Shown one piece after another: positions 42,001 to 43,890 of a DNA stretch of 64,000 nt. The stretch spans positions 139,856 to 203,855 of the forward strand of contig NMRB01001292.1 in NCBI GenBank assembly GCA_002633025.1. Reading direction: 5' to 3'. Under the pieces are notes generated by a model. The model saw only the letters and a program-made list of their open reading frames with translations. It was not told the DNA's origin and did no database searches. Origin of the DNA: Notospermus geniculatus. Lineage: Eukaryota > Nemertea > Pilidiophora > Heteronemertea > Lineidae. The first letter of the stretch is position 1. The number at the start of each line of letters is the position of its first letter. A program made the position numbers and the translations under genes.

Positions 42001-42060
42001 CATATTCATAGTCATCCCAGTAGTGGGAACTTTAGTCGTCAAGCGAGTCTTGTAGCATAA
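1..42060 (+). CDS. SLC4A2-like: SLC4-family anion exchanger (AE2/AE3-like), whole gene span
   Basis: Electroneutral Cl-/HCO3- exchanger of the plasma membrane, by family membership. Coding exons: 6810-6960, 7982-8148, 13668-14325, 14987-15137, 15680-15876, 16466-16617, 17067-17247, 17917-18052, 18916-19038, 25479-25677, 27324-27629, 28694-28910, 32205-32420, 33426-33574, 34874-35068, 37132-37289, 38008-38261, 39237-39406, 40359-40532, 41875-42060. All have AG/GT borders and all joins keep frame. They total 4,140 bases, 1,379 residues plus stop. A 5' exon (1-41) is possible. Hallmarks are [11 protein letters not shown] in the cytoplasmic domain, [64 protein letters not shown] and [10 protein letters not shown]. 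These match AE1-3 and not the sodium-bicarbonate cotransporters. The long N-terminal extension points to AE2/AE3. The exon for the third outer loop and following helices is missing at the N run. Orthology among AE1, AE2 and AE3 is not settled. Confidence 0.93.
536..690. repeat. Dispersed repeat, inverted copy at 57075-57195
   Basis: The stretch containing CATGAATGCCATGGGCATGA and the flanking CTGACTGATGTCAG recurs in reverse orientation near 57075-57195. That copy lies in the metalloprotease gene. The ends of the element are not clear. Confidence 0.6.
1474..1738 (-). mobile_element. tRNA-derived SINE, family A
   Basis: The reverse complement starts with a tRNA-like head: A-box-like TGGTGTAGTGGTTC and B-box-like GGGTTCGAATCC. 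It is followed by the same body as the plus-strand copy at 27815-28112 (GAGACTTTGGGCAAGTCTCT, then TGAATGAGCAGCTCATC). The two copies share head and body over about 260 bases. A SINE-B fragment lies directly against its head. Confidence 0.75.
1739..1888 (-). mobile_element. SINE family B, 3' body fragment
   Basis: The reverse complement contains GAACATGAGCAGCTTGAGAT and GCCTTGTACCTTGTTCCTTT. These match the body of the SINE-B copies at 36654-36925, 19160-19650 and 21795-22345. The tRNA-like head is absent. Confidence 0.65.
2230..2605. repeat. Dispersed repeat of GCGACTGG type
   Basis: Shares long segments with 5035-5402 and, reversed, with 29128-29452, for example AACTGGCACTGATCAGT and AACTGGGTACAACTAGTCGC. 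Internally it repeats short GCAACTGG/GTCGCCAG words in both orientations, as in a decayed foldback element. Confidence 0.65.
3105..3265. repeat. Foldback repeat
   Basis: The arms GATCCTTGAGAAAGTGGAGA (left) and TTTTCCCAAGGATCAC (right), with the inner GCTGCAAATTGCAG and CTGCAATTTGCA, are imperfect inverted copies. Open frames on both strands here mirror each other for that reason and are not genes. Confidence 0.55.
3646..4038. mobile_element. MITE-like foldback, CCTGCCGC family, copy 1
   Basis: The ends are inverted: AAGCCTGCCGCGCACCAGAG at left and CTCGTGTGCGGCAGGCTT at right. Subterminal GAAATTAGCTGAGCAAAATG is also inverted. Two further copies lie at 38639-39020 and 39425-39793, in a later intron of the same gene. 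Confidence 0.8.
5035..5402. repeat. Dispersed repeat of GCGACTGG type, copy 2
   Basis: Matches 2230-2605 in the same orientation, including CATCGCAGCGACTGAACGAA and AAAGTTGAACAATGCAACTC. The match is interrupted by a short ACATGTA run near 5400. Confidence 0.65.
6810..6960 (+). CDS. SLC4A2-like: Anion exchanger exon 2 (N-terminal extension)
   Basis: Acceptor CCCTTTTTTCAG|GAC, donor AGTG|GTATGT. It enters at phase 0 and leaves one base. It reads [20 protein letters not shown] and on to HHFSERDYS. The end, joined to the next exon, gives DYS-VHRK..HVHHPLK. This resembles the DFEYHRQ..HHIHHPLS segment of vertebrate AE2. Confidence 0.85.
7380..7527. mobile_element. Foldback element, CATCTTGCCAAAATTAGG family, copy 1
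   Basis: The left arm AGCCATCTTGCCAAAATTAG is inverted at the right as CTAATTTTGGCAAGATGGCT. A second copy lies at 25285-25434. Confidence 0.8.
7625..7884. mobile_element. MITE-like foldback, CTTCAACATGGGCAAAGTGC family, copy 1
   Basis: Ends are AAAGTATAATTCACCCWAACTTCA (given as a consensus) and its inverse. Inside are inverted CTTCAACATGGGAAAAGTGC and GCACGTTGCCCATGTTGAAG. About ten copies occur in this window. Confidence 0.85.
7982..8148 (+). CDS. SLC4A2-like: Anion exchanger exon 3 (polybasic segment)
   Basis: Acceptor TCTGTTTTCAG|TG, donor TCTTTG|GTATGT. Two bases complete a codon opened by exon 2 and it ends at phase 0. It reads [16 protein letters not shown], then a 17-residue polybasic run [17 protein letters not shown], then an acidic turn [13 protein letters not shown] basic run here is also found in AE2/AE3. 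This one is unusually lysine-rich. Confidence 0.9.
8270..8355. repeat. Fragment of a dispersed foldback element
   Basis: GTGCTTTTTGAGAGACACAG followed by a CCAAACCAGAAAAAAC tail matches the start of the sequence at 52460-52540. It also resembles the CCCGGGTTTTTT elements at 20326, 26045 and 62698. Confidence 0.45.
8587..8822. mobile_element. MITE-like foldback, CTTCAACATGGGCAAAGTGC family, copy 2
   Basis: Same inverted ends and internal sequence as 7625-7884. It lies only 0.7 kb downstream of that copy. Confidence 0.85.
9036..9512. repeat. 41-base minisatellite inside a foldback element
   Basis: About ten units of the type AACAACTAGAAGTTGCTCTC + ATTCTCGGAGAGTGTCT. The left end carries one unit inverted (GTTAGATACTCTCCGAGAAC), followed by the small palindrome CAGTCTTAAGACAACAACTC. 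The outer ends AGAGAGGTTAGA and TCTAACCTCTCT are inverted. So one arm of a foldback element seems to have been amplified in tandem. Confidence 0.85.
9796..10018. repeat. Dispersed repeat with CAAACAGGGTGG words, copy 1
   Basis: Starts GTGTTCTAGTCAGAAATTTT and ends TTTAAAAGGCTTGGTGAGAA. It has several CAAACAGGGTGG words in between. The same element occurs reversed at 15345-15545 and 16780-16995. Confidence 0.75.
10508..10690. repeat. Dispersed repeat with AAGTCCGGACTT words
   Basis: Contains AACGAAGTCCGGACTTCTCC and CTTACACTACAAAAAAGGCG. A shorter copy lies at 43785-43890. The AAGTCCGGACTT palindrome recurs inside. Confidence 0.6.
11283..11402. mobile_element. Foldback MITE, GGGCCGTATTTTAGAA family, copy 1
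   Basis: Nearly perfect 120-base hairpin: GGGTCGTATTTTAGAACATT at left, GTTCTAAAATACGGCCC at right, with an ACCATCGAGAACAATAG core. It is flanked on both sides by CATAG within the tandem array. Confidence 0.85.
11458..11575. mobile_element. Foldback MITE, GGGCCGTATTCTAGAA family, copy 2
   Basis: Hairpin with GGGCCGTATTCTAGAAGCTT at left and AAGCTTCTAGAATACGACCC at right. CATAG lies on both sides. The core is TGTTTGCAGGGTAGAATACA, a different subfamily from copy 1. Confidence 0.85.
11632..11749. mobile_element. Foldback MITE, GGGTCGTATTTTAGAA family, copy 3
   Basis: Hairpin of the copy-1 subfamily, flanked by ATAG on both sides. It lies at the same place in the tandem unit as copies 1 and 2. 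Confidence 0.85.
12124..13303. mobile_element. 1.2 kb foldback element with about 0.45 kb arms
   Basis: The left arm begins AAAGGAGCTGTTTCCTTAAG and the right arm ends CTTAAGGAAACAGCTCCTTT. Long inverted segments include TTTGCATTTAAAGCTAAAAT and CCTGATTCTACAGTTGTGTT. The arms match over most of about 450-490 bases and enclose a loop of roughly 250 bases. No transposase frame was seen. It sits in the intron before the large exon 4. Confidence 0.85.
13492..13601. mobile_element. Foldback MITE, GGGCCGTATTTTAGAA family, copy 4
   Basis: Hairpin GGGTCGTATTTGAGAACG ... CGTTCTAAAATACGGCCC flanked by GGTG on both sides. It lies 66 bases before exon 4. Confidence 0.8.
13668..14325 (+). CDS. SLC4A2-like: Anion exchanger exon 4 (large, serine-rich N-terminal exon)
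   Basis: Acceptor TTTTTGTTCCAG|GAT, donor TTTGG|GTAAGG. Phase 0 in, one base out. The 219 codons start [20 protein letters not shown] and continue with many S/T-P and basic-S motifs ([16 protein letters not shown]). It is low-complexity and likely disordered and phosphorylated, like the variable region of AE2/AE3 N-termini. It is the largest exon of the gene. Confidence 0.88.
14372..14846. mobile_element. MITE-like foldback (CTTCAACATGGGCAAAGTGC family, copy 3) with a nested hairpin
   Basis: The outer ends match 7625-7884. At about 14435-14658 it is split by another hairpin element with GGTCGTTTAGACGACAGG at left and GTCTAAACGGGCC at right. The inner element is therefore younger. Confidence 0.75.
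14987..15137 (+). CDS. SLC4A2-like: Anion exchanger exon 5
   Basis: Acceptor GTTTTTCAG|GGG, donor GGAAAA|GTAGGT. Two bases complete a codon and two remain at the end. It reads [20 protein letters not shown] and on to [15 protein letters not shown]. Very acidic and unlike any fixed fold. The join to the basic exon 6 is in frame. Confidence 0.85.
15345..15545. repeat. Dispersed repeat with CCACCCTGTTTGAAA words, copy 2
   Basis: Inverted relative to 9796-10018: AAACAGGGCGGTACCACC, TCAGAGGTCACTTTACCACC and TTTCTGGCTAGAACACTG. A third copy in the same orientation lies at 16780-16995. Confidence 0.75.
15680..15876 (+). CDS. SLC4A2-like: Anion exchanger exon 6 (His/Arg cluster and band-3 domain lead-in)
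   Basis: Acceptor TTCTCTTCAG|ACC, donor ATGAAAA|GTAAGA. One base completes a Lys and one base is left over. It reads [18 protein letters not shown], then [14 protein letters not shown], then [20 protein letters not shown]. The LxRVPTxxxEA..L...DLD..KSHRFED pattern is the AE2/AE3 signature leading into the cytoplasmic domain. The His-rich cluster is extreme. Confidence 0.92.
15950..16395. repeat. Minisatellite, about 60-base unit
   Basis: Roughly seven diverged units of the form TTCTTCGGCTGAACTGCCAA, TAAAGAGCCAACTTATGCAA, then an ATGCATCCATACAT part. The CTTCGGCTGAACT word is shared with the unrelated-looking array at 11140-11935. A lone unit-like stretch lies near 10042-10080. Confidence 0.8.
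16466..16617 (+). CDS. SLC4A2-like: Anion exchanger exon 7
   Basis: Acceptor GTTTCTCAG|GTC, donor CATGAT|GTAAGT. It completes a Ser codon and ends at phase 0. It reads [17 protein letters not shown] followed by [20 protein letters not shown]. The SHRFED.xGxRRH string is conserved in AE2 and AE3. This fixes the reading frame of the N-terminal exons. Confidence 0.93.
16780..16995. repeat. Dispersed repeat with CCACCCTGTTTGAAA words, copy 3
   Basis: Same orientation as 15345-15545, from GGTACCACCCTGTTCAAAAT to TTTCTGGCTAGAACACTG. Ends 71 bases before the next exon. Confidence 0.75.
17067..17247 (+). CDS. SLC4A2-like: Anion exchanger exon 8 (start of cytoplasmic band-3 domain)
   Basis: Acceptor CATTTTCCAG|GTG, donor AAAAAT|GTAAGT. 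It reads [20 protein letters not shown], then [20 protein letters not shown], then [17 protein letters not shown]. This is the most conserved part of the AE cytoplasmic domain. In vertebrate AE2 the [12 protein letters not shown] segment is known to be needed for pH control of transport, and the equivalent is intact here. Confidence 0.96.
17589..17707. mobile_element. Foldback MITE, GGGCCGTATTTTAGAA family, copy 5
   Basis: Hairpin with GGGCCGTATTTTAGAACGTT at left and the inverse ending TACGGCC at right. The core ACCATCGAGAACAATAG is shared with 11283 and 13492. Confidence 0.85.
17917..18052 (+). CDS. SLC4A2-like: Anion exchanger exon 9
   Basis: Acceptor GTCGTTGCAG|GTG, donor CACAA|GTAAGT. 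Two bases in, two bases out. It reads [20 protein letters not shown] and on to [15 protein letters not shown]. Matches the AE2 segment containing LLDLDQxTL and RANVLRALLLKH. A truncated second copy lies at 20052-20155. Confidence 0.94.
18523..18652. mobile_element. Foldback MITE, GCTAGCAAATGCTTTTACTT family, copy 1
   Basis: Inverted ends GCTGATATTCATAAAAGCTA and TTTTATGAATATCAGC. Other copies are 21159-21280 (haplotype partner) and 28541-28657, with a lone arm at about 5957-6007. Confidence 0.8.
18916..19038 (+). CDS. SLC4A2-like: Anion exchanger exon 10
   Basis: Acceptor TTTCTCAAAACTAG|GCA, donor TTGAC|GTAATG (weaker than its neighbours). One base in, two bases out, 123 bases. It reads [20 protein letters not shown], then [27 protein letters not shown] is a basophilic-kinase-type site by pattern only. 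The region is variable in the family. It exists again at 21548-21670. Confidence 0.88.
19160..19650 (+). mobile_element. SINE family B split by a foldback MITE
   Basis: A tRNA-like head (GTGGTTATCACGTCC, then GCATTCGAATCC) is followed by the body ACTTGTACCTCGTTCCTT and the tail CATACAAATCTAATACAATA. The head is interrupted at 19193-19454 by a CTTCAACATGGGCAAAGTGC-family element. The partner copy at 21795-22345 lacks that insertion. Confidence 0.75.
19193..19454. mobile_element. MITE-like foldback, CTTCAACATGGGCAAAGTGC family, copy 4
   Basis: Same ends as the copies at 7625 and 8587. It lies inside the head of a SINE-B and is absent from the matching place in the second haplotype block. Confidence 0.85.
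19795..20020. mobile_element. Two adjacent foldbacks, CATATTCATAAA...ACTTAAG family
   Basis: Each unit has CATACTTAAGTCAAAGTGTG on the left and inverted CACACTTA..TAAGTAGTTTTATGAATATGG on the right, around a TGTTGAACAAAGGAT core. There are two units here and four in the partner block at 22497-22905. Confidence 0.8.
20052..20155 (+). pseudogene. SLC4A2-like: Truncated second copy of anion exchanger exon 9
   Basis: Begins directly after the N at 20051, within exon 9, so it has no acceptor. It carries the same donor GTAAGT. It differs from 17950-18052 at six third-codon positions only (for example ATT/ATC, ACT/ACC, CGG/CGC), so the protein is identical. It is marked here as an assembly duplicate rather than a decayed gene. 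Confidence 0.8.
20326..20475. repeat. CCCGGGTTTTTT element, partial
   Basis: Shares AGCCGTGGTTACACTACATA, CCCGGGTCTAGCCCGGC and CGAGCTCGGAGGGGATTATT with the full inverted-repeat element at 62698-62943. Present only in the second haplotype block. Confidence 0.65.
21159..21280. mobile_element. Foldback MITE, GCTAGCAAATGCTTTTACTT family, copy 2
   Basis: Partner of 18523-18652 in the second haplotype block, with a few base changes. Confidence 0.8.
21548..21670 (+). CDS. SLC4A2-like: Second copy of anion exchanger exon 10
   Basis: Identical to 18916-19038 apart from one silent change (CTG/CTA in the RRPSLSG codons), with the same acceptor and donor. It is phase-symmetric (123 bases), so it could in principle be spliced in. 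The truncated exon 9 copy before it and the N suggest an allelic duplicate. Confidence 0.75.
21795..22345 (+). mobile_element. SINE family B with a nested hairpin (second block)
   Basis: Head GTGGTTATCACGTCCACCAT and B-box-like GCATTCGAATCC, with tail CTAATACAATACAATACAGT. It is split at about 21937-22197 by an inverted-repeat element (CAACATCTAAGCGCGACCCA at left, GGGTCGCACTTAGATGTTGG at right) that the first block lacks. Confidence 0.75.
22497..22905. repeat. Four tandem foldback units, CATATTCAAAAACATACTTAAG
   Basis: Four near-identical units of about 98-113 bases joined end to end, each a hairpin around TGTTGAACAAAGGATAAGT. The first block has two. The unit number therefore differs between the two versions. 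Confidence 0.85.
23088..23183. mobile_element. Foldback MITE, GGGCCCTATTCTAGAAGC family
   Basis: GGGCCCTATTCTAGAAGCTT at left and GCTTCTAGAATACGGGCCC at right, with a TGTTTGCAGGGCAGAATACA core. Same subfamily as 11458. Confidence 0.8.
25285..25434. mobile_element. Foldback element, CATCTTGCCAAAATTAGG family, copy 2
   Basis: Inverted arms AGCCATCTTGCCAAAATTAG and CTAATTTTGGCAAAGTGG. Ends 44 bases before the next exon. Confidence 0.8.
25479..25677 (+). CDS. SLC4A2-like: Anion exchanger exon 11
   Basis: Acceptor TTATTTTCCAG|GCA, donor AACACA|GTAAGT. One base in, phase 0 out. It reads [20 protein letters not shown], then [20 protein letters not shown]. The KNISSAASL part corresponds to the RNISAGSLGSLL segment of AE2. 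A linker within the cytoplasmic domain. Confidence 0.92.
26045..26420. repeat. Inverted-repeat element of the CCCGGGTTTTTT type
   Basis: Left TAGCTACGGTTACACGTG and right CCCGGGGATTTTATGTAG, TGTAACCACAGCTA. The inner part is diverged. Related to 20326 and 62698. Confidence 0.6.
26469..26812. repeat. Tandem repeat, four units of about 85-95 bases
   Basis: Each unit holds AAGGATAAGACATGCCAGTA, TAAACGAAAGCATGTCAAGA and AAGGCCATTTCCTCTGGTTA. A single partial unit occurs at 36568-36641, in the intron carrying the N run. Confidence 0.85.
27324..27629 (+). CDS. SLC4A2-like: Anion exchanger exon 12 (core of cytoplasmic domain)
   Basis: Acceptor TACCTTGTTCAG|GAG, donor AATAAG|GTATGT. 102 full codons. 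It reads [20 protein letters not shown], then [60 protein letters not shown]. It matches the AE2 run KIPENAEATVVLVGCVEF..RPTMAFVRL..VPVPVRFLFLLLGP..MDYHEIGRSISTLMSDK nearly position by position. Confidence 0.96.
27815..28112 (+). mobile_element. tRNA-derived SINE, family A, full-length copy
   Basis: A-box-like TGGTGTAGTGGTTC and B-box-like GGGTTCGAAACCC in the head, then GAGACTTTGGGCAAGTCTCT, then a body with TGAATGAGCAGCTCATCTGA. The simple tail is of CTTTAA units. An ACATAG copy lies at both ends (CACACATAG before, AACATAGA after). The partner is 1474-1738. Confidence 0.85.
28129..28245. mobile_element. Foldback MITE, GGCCCGTATTCTAGAAGC family, with TTAG duplications
   Basis: Hairpin flanked by TTAG at 28125-28128 and 28246-28249, a clear 4-base target duplication inside an older element. 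Confidence 0.85.
28541..28657. mobile_element. Foldback MITE, GCTAGCAAATGCTTTTACTT family, copy 3
   Basis: GTCATATGAATAAAGGCTAG at left, inverted CTTTAATCATATGAC at right. It ends about 36 bases before exon 13. Confidence 0.75.
28694..28910 (+). CDS. SLC4A2-like: Anion exchanger exon 13 (end of cytoplasmic domain)
   Basis: Acceptor TCTGCCTCCAG|ATG, donor CAAG|GTAAAC. Phase 0 in, one base out. It reads [20 protein letters not shown], then [20 protein letters not shown], then a lysine/arginine/glutamate helix [20 protein letters not shown]. It matches FHEAAYLADEREDLLTAINAFLDCSVVLPP of AE2. The basic coil is in the linker before the membrane domain. Confidence 0.95.
28975..29092. mobile_element. 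Foldback MITE, GGCCCGTATTTTAGAATGC family, with TTAG duplications
   Basis: Hairpin with arms CAAGGCTATTGTTCTCCTGT and its inverse. TTAG lies at 28971-28974 and 29093-29096. Confidence 0.85.
29128..29452. repeat. Dispersed repeat of GCGACTGG type, inverted copy
   Basis: Reverse of 2230-2605: GCGGCGATGTACGCTGGCTT and GTGCCAGTTTTCTGAACGAA. Confidence 0.65.
30190..30545. repeat. Degenerate tandem repeat, GCAAATGGTAATTGGCAAA units
   Basis: Irregular repeats of GCAATATGGCAAATGGTAAT and AATGGGAAAA words. Minus-strand frames read periodic [10 protein letters not shown]-like peptides, which reflect the repeat and not a gene. Confidence 0.8.
31477..31745. mobile_element. MITE-like foldback, CTTCAACATGGGCAAAGTGC family, copy 5
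   Basis: Complete copy with inverted ends and the GTCTGTTGCACAGACCTGGC inner part. Confidence 0.85.
31951..32075. mobile_element. Foldback MITE, AAAAAGGGTGTTTAAGACTT family, copy 1
   Basis: Inverted AAAAAGGGTGTTTAAGACTT and AAGTCTTAAACACCCTTTTT around CAAATGCATGGTGGAAATGT. Other copies lie at 36929, 37771, 46660 and 46980. Confidence 0.85.
32205..32420 (+). CDS. SLC4A2-like: Anion exchanger exon 14 (entry to membrane domain, helix 1)
   Basis: Acceptor TTTGTTTCAG|CAT, donor CTTCTGG|GTGAGC. It reads [20 protein letters not shown], then [20 protein letters not shown] and [12 protein letters not shown]. It equals [43 protein letters not shown] in AE2. It ends the cytoplasmic linker and makes the first membrane helix. 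Confidence 0.97.
32966..33311. repeat. Inverted-repeat element
   Basis: Left end TTTAAAGGAGCTCGACGTCC, right end GGACGTCCAGCTCCTTTAA. A CAAGTTGTAAAC part is also inverted. The middle is not palindromic. Confidence 0.65.
33426..33574 (+). CDS. SLC4A2-like: Anion exchanger exon 15 (helices 2-3)
   Basis: Acceptor CCCCTTCAG|GTG, donor TATGCG|GTAGGT. It reads [50 protein letters not shown]. [18 protein letters not shown] is the substrate-site half helix of AE proteins. NBC-type cotransporters read differently here. Confidence 0.97.
34630..34745 (+). repeat. Possible tRNA-derived repeat fragment
   Basis: B-box-like GGGTTCGAATCCAGG at about 34661, followed by GTGACCAGCACAGCAAACCT. No second copy and no acceptor stem were seen, so this is weak. 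Confidence 0.3.
34874..35068 (+). CDS. SLC4A2-like: Anion exchanger exon 16 (helices 4-5)
   Basis: Acceptor CTCTTTCAG|ATT, donor TTTGTG|GTGAGT. 65 full codons. It reads [85 protein letters not shown] is shared with AE1-3. The Lys in FRKLF lines up with the stilbene-reactive Lys of human AE1 (K539). It ends at phase 0, so the lost following exon or exons must be a multiple of three. Confidence 0.96.
35126..35383. mobile_element. Foldback MITE with GTAAGTTACGCG iterations, copy 1
   Basis: Ends TACAGGTCACAATTGACATC and the inverse GATGTCAATTGTGACCTGTA. The arms are built of repeated CGTAAGTTACGCGTAACTC words. Other copies are 40584-40856, 43384-43676 and 44487-44744. Confidence 0.85.
35503..35752. 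mobile_element. MITE-like foldback, CTTCAACATGGGCAAAGTGC family, copy 6
   Basis: Complete left arm. The right arm is shortened (GCACTTTGCC directly followed by AGGGTGAATCGTACTTTA). Confidence 0.8.
35891..36226. other. Sequence gap (336 N)
   Basis: Run of 336 N in the intron between exons 16 and 18. The preceding text is a simple GAAAATGAAAATGAAAAT run. The exon for the third outer loop and the next membrane helices of the exchanger is found nowhere else between 35068 and 37132, so it is probably lost here. Confidence 0.9.
36654..36925 (+). mobile_element. SINE family B, single copy
   Basis: B-box-like GGGTTCGAATCC in the head, then GCCTTGTACCTTGTTGCTTT, GAGTAGCTTGAGATGGCCTC, and tail GGAAAAATCAAATACAAAG. 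Preceded by a single partial unit of the 26469-26812 repeat (36568-36641). Confidence 0.75.
36929..37072. mobile_element. Foldback MITE, AAAAAGGGTGTTTAAGACTT family, copy 2
   Basis: GGGCCGTATTCAAAAAAGTG at left, CACCCTTTTTGAATACGG at right. It has an extra CGCGCGATGAT in the right arm. It ends 60 bases before exon 18. Confidence 0.8.
37132..37289 (+). CDS. SLC4A2-like: Anion exchanger exon 18 (outer loop 4 and following helix)
   Basis: Acceptor TTTTCATTTCAG|AAA, donor ACCGG|GTAAGC. Phase 0 in, two bases out. It reads [53 protein letters not shown]. It matches QKLSVPxGF....RGWVINPLG...PVWMMxASxLPAxLVFILIFxExQIT. The Glu in YMETSI aligns with human AE1 E681 at the transport site. No NxS/T glycosylation motif is present in this loop. 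Confidence 0.96.
37771..37902. mobile_element. Foldback MITE, AAAAAGGGTGTTTAAGACTT family, copy 3
   Basis: GGGGCCGTATTCAAAAAGGT at left and the inverse ending TTTTTGAATACGGCCC at right. Confidence 0.85.
38008..38261 (+). CDS. SLC4A2-like: Anion exchanger exon 19
   Basis: Acceptor CATCTTTGCAG|GGT, donor TTGATTG|GTAAGA. It reads [90 protein letters not shown], [23 protein letters not shown] and EVKEQR are invariant AE family strings. Covers two helices, a re-entrant loop and an inner loop. Confidence 0.97.
38639..39020. mobile_element. MITE-like foldback, CCTGCCGCACACGAGAG family, copy 2
   Basis: AAGCCTGCCGCACACGAGAG at left, inverted CTCTCGTGTGTGGCAGGCTT at right. It lies 0.4 kb from copy 3, with one exon between. 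Confidence 0.85.
39237..39406 (+). CDS. SLC4A2-like: Anion exchanger exon 20
   Basis: Acceptor ATCTTGTTGCAG|GTA, donor AAGAGA|GTGAGT. Two bases in, phase 0 out. It reads [74 protein letters not shown] and PKxHPDxxYVK(R/K)V are AE signatures. Confidence 0.97.
39425..39793. mobile_element. MITE-like foldback, CCTGCCGCACACGAGAG family, copy 3
   Basis: Begins 19 bases after the exon 20 donor. Inverted ends AAAGCCTGCCGCACACGAGA and TCTCGTGTGCGGCAGGCTTT. Confidence 0.85.
39866..40233. mobile_element. Inverted-repeat element, GAGGTTCTTCACTGACGTCA family, copy 1
   Basis: Left ATAGAGGTTCTTCACTGACG, right CGTCATGTGAAGAACCTCTAT, both carrying TGACGTCA. The middle is not palindromic. The second copy is at 46797-47130. 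Confidence 0.8.
40359..40532 (+). CDS. SLC4A2-like: Anion exchanger exon 21 (last membrane helices)
   Basis: Acceptor ACATTTTTGCAG|GTG, donor GCTGCT|GTAAGT. 58 full codons. It reads [58 protein letters not shown]. The Lys in [10 protein letters not shown] lines up with the second stilbene-reactive Lys of human AE1 (K851). Confidence 0.97.
40584..40856. mobile_element. Foldback MITE with GTAAGTTACGCG iterations, copy 2
   Basis: TACAGTACAGGTCACAATTG at left, inverse at right. The inner repeats are more diverged than in the copy at 43384. Confidence 0.8.
41000..41190. mobile_element. Inverted-repeat element with TGACGTCA ends
   Basis: Left GAGGCCTTGCAATGACGTCA with CCTGGCGGCCATGCTG, right CAGCATGGCGGCTTGTGACG and TCATTTGCAAGGCCTC. 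Confidence 0.7.
41875..42060 (+). CDS. SLC4A2-like: Anion exchanger last exon with stop
   Basis: Acceptor ATCTCTTTACAG|TTG, stop TAA at 42058-42060. It reads [40 protein letters not shown], then ...[13 protein letters not shown]. The acidic LDSEE start corresponds to LDADD/LDANE of vertebrate AEs, which in AE1 binds carbonic anhydrase II. The usual short DEYDEM/VxMPV ending is replaced by a longer Ser/His-rich tail. Confidence 0.93.
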   Translation: MDSEEVEVEEEDEGDDADDEAEDELDFYQGSHLPSHPRLSMAHIHSHPSSGNFSRQASLVA

Positions 42061-43241
42061 ACTGTTGCTGATTTCTTCGTACCAGAAATGCCATAAGAGA
42101 TTGCAGGCCTTGTCGATTCCTTCTGAATGTACATGTAAACTCGAACGAGTAAGTATGAGAAGTACAAGTATGATAGTATGAGGGAGCAGTACCAGGGGAT
42201 GGCTAAGGGAATCGCAGAGGACATAGAACTAGACTCTCCTTCATGTGTTATTTTAATTTTAATTTTAATTATATTGTACAGTGAAAGTACCTGTACACTT
42301 TTCTAACGGAAAAATGATCAAAAATGTTCTTTTTATCACCATCGTATCTCTTCATTTCAAGAAAAAAGGAATGAAATTGAAAGAAAATGTCATCTGTTAG
42401 ACGATGATGTATTTTTACTGTTGGGTGACCAACACAAACGGTTTATTTTCACGCCAGAAATAAATGAAAATAATGTTAGAAAATAGAAATTTTGGTCACA
42501 TCGCTTGTAGTGCCACGTCGTGACGTTAGTTCTGCGGGTTCGTCATTGTCCGACAGCTGAACACAGCTCTGACGTGCATCTTACATCTGTATTAGTTTGT
42601 TTAATTTGTCTCTGTTGTATTGTCTCCCAGTTTAACTGGTGCCATTTGTGCCAAGTATAAAAACCATTTGGATGTTGTTACGTGTGAGAAGAGGACGCTA
42701 CACCAATCTTGTAAAGTATGATTCAACCTAACTTCAACATGGGCAAAGTGCCAAGCTTGGAAATGTGCACAAGTCAGTGGTAAATAATCCATGTCACAGT
42801 TATCTAATGATGTTTTGGTAACTTGGTTTACTTTCCATGAGCCTATAGCAAATCCAAGGTTGTGCTCAGTCAACTGGTAAATACTGTGGTTTGTGGTTTA
42901 ATCATTGTGTTCACTTGTGGTGTCTGTTGTACAGGCCTGGCACTTTGCCCATGTTGAAGGTGAATCATACTTTAAATTCTTTTCGTTCTGGTTCTGTGAT
43001 TTCTGGCCCATCCACAGTTATGTTCTGAGGGTTTCAGAAGCCTGATGAAAGTGCTACTACATGTAAGGGTTCTAAACCGAGTGGTGAACTCCTCCACGGG
43101 GAATCATAACGTGTCTGTACATGTGCAGTTTTATGCACAGAGTAATCGTTTCAAGTGGCATTTTTGGTACAGCCTGTCTATGGACGTGTGTCAAGTGTAA
43201 TTTTGCAGTATGAATATTGCACTTAGTAGTTTTGTAATAAA
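42061..43241 (+). other. SLC4A2-like: Probable 3' UTR with two poly(A) signals
   Basis: AATAAA occurs at 42459-42464 and 43236-43241. A CTTCAACATGGGCAAAGTGC-family foldback (42712-42974) lies between them, so the longer transcript would carry a hairpin. Which site is used cannot be read from sequence. Confidence 0.5.
42712..42974. mobile_element. MITE-like foldback, CTTCAACATGGGCAAAGTGC family, copy 7
   Basis: Complete element between the two candidate poly(A) signals. Confidence 0.85.
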
Positions 43242-43383
43242 AAACAGATTTCTATTTACCATAGATCAAAGCAAATGTCATTTTGCCATGTGCATACACC
43301 AATGAAATTGGTGGCCATTTTTGTACATGTAAATGTGTGTTTCTTGTGTTTAGATTCTCTTGGGGTTGGGGACGGCTTTTGAT

Positions 43384-43676
43384 TACAGTACAGGTCACAA
43401 TTGACATCCCTAAATTTGCATAAGTTACGCGTAAGTCACTCGTAACTTACGCAACAACTCACGAGCTATGTTACGCGTAACTTACGAGATGAGTTATGCG
43501 AATTTCGCTAGTTACGGGGTGAGTTACACAGTGAGTTACGAGTCGAGTTAACGCGATTTTGGCGAGTTACGCGGTGAGTTACGCGAAACCAAAGCCGTGA
43601 GTTACGCGTAAGTTACTCGTAACTTACGAGTAACTTACGCGAAGCCGTAGGGATGTCAATTGTGACCTGTACTGTA
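43384..43676. mobile_element. Foldback MITE with GTAAGTTACGCG iterations, copy 3
   Basis: The best preserved copy: TACAGTACAGGTCACAATTG at left and the perfect inverse at right, with repeated GAGTTACGCG and CGTAACTTACG words. Confidence 0.85.
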
Positions 43677-43784
43677 GTTTAACAACATTTATTCAGAGTT
43701 ATTATTGAATTGCCCTTACGTTCAGGTGTACAGTTGGTTTTAAGTGCACCTTAAAACATTCTTATTCATTCACTTTATAATAGT

Positions 43785-43890
43785 CGTACTTACCCTACAA
43801 ACGAAGTTCTGACTTTGCCTGCTTACACTACAAAAAAGAGCGTAATGAAGCCCGGGTCTACAAAGTCCGGACTTCCTAAGCGTGGATGCC
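43785..43890. repeat. AAGTCCGGACTT dispersed repeat, short copy
   Basis: Shares CTGCTTACACTACAAAAAAG and AATGAAGCCCGGGTCTA with 10508-10690. Confidence 0.6.
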
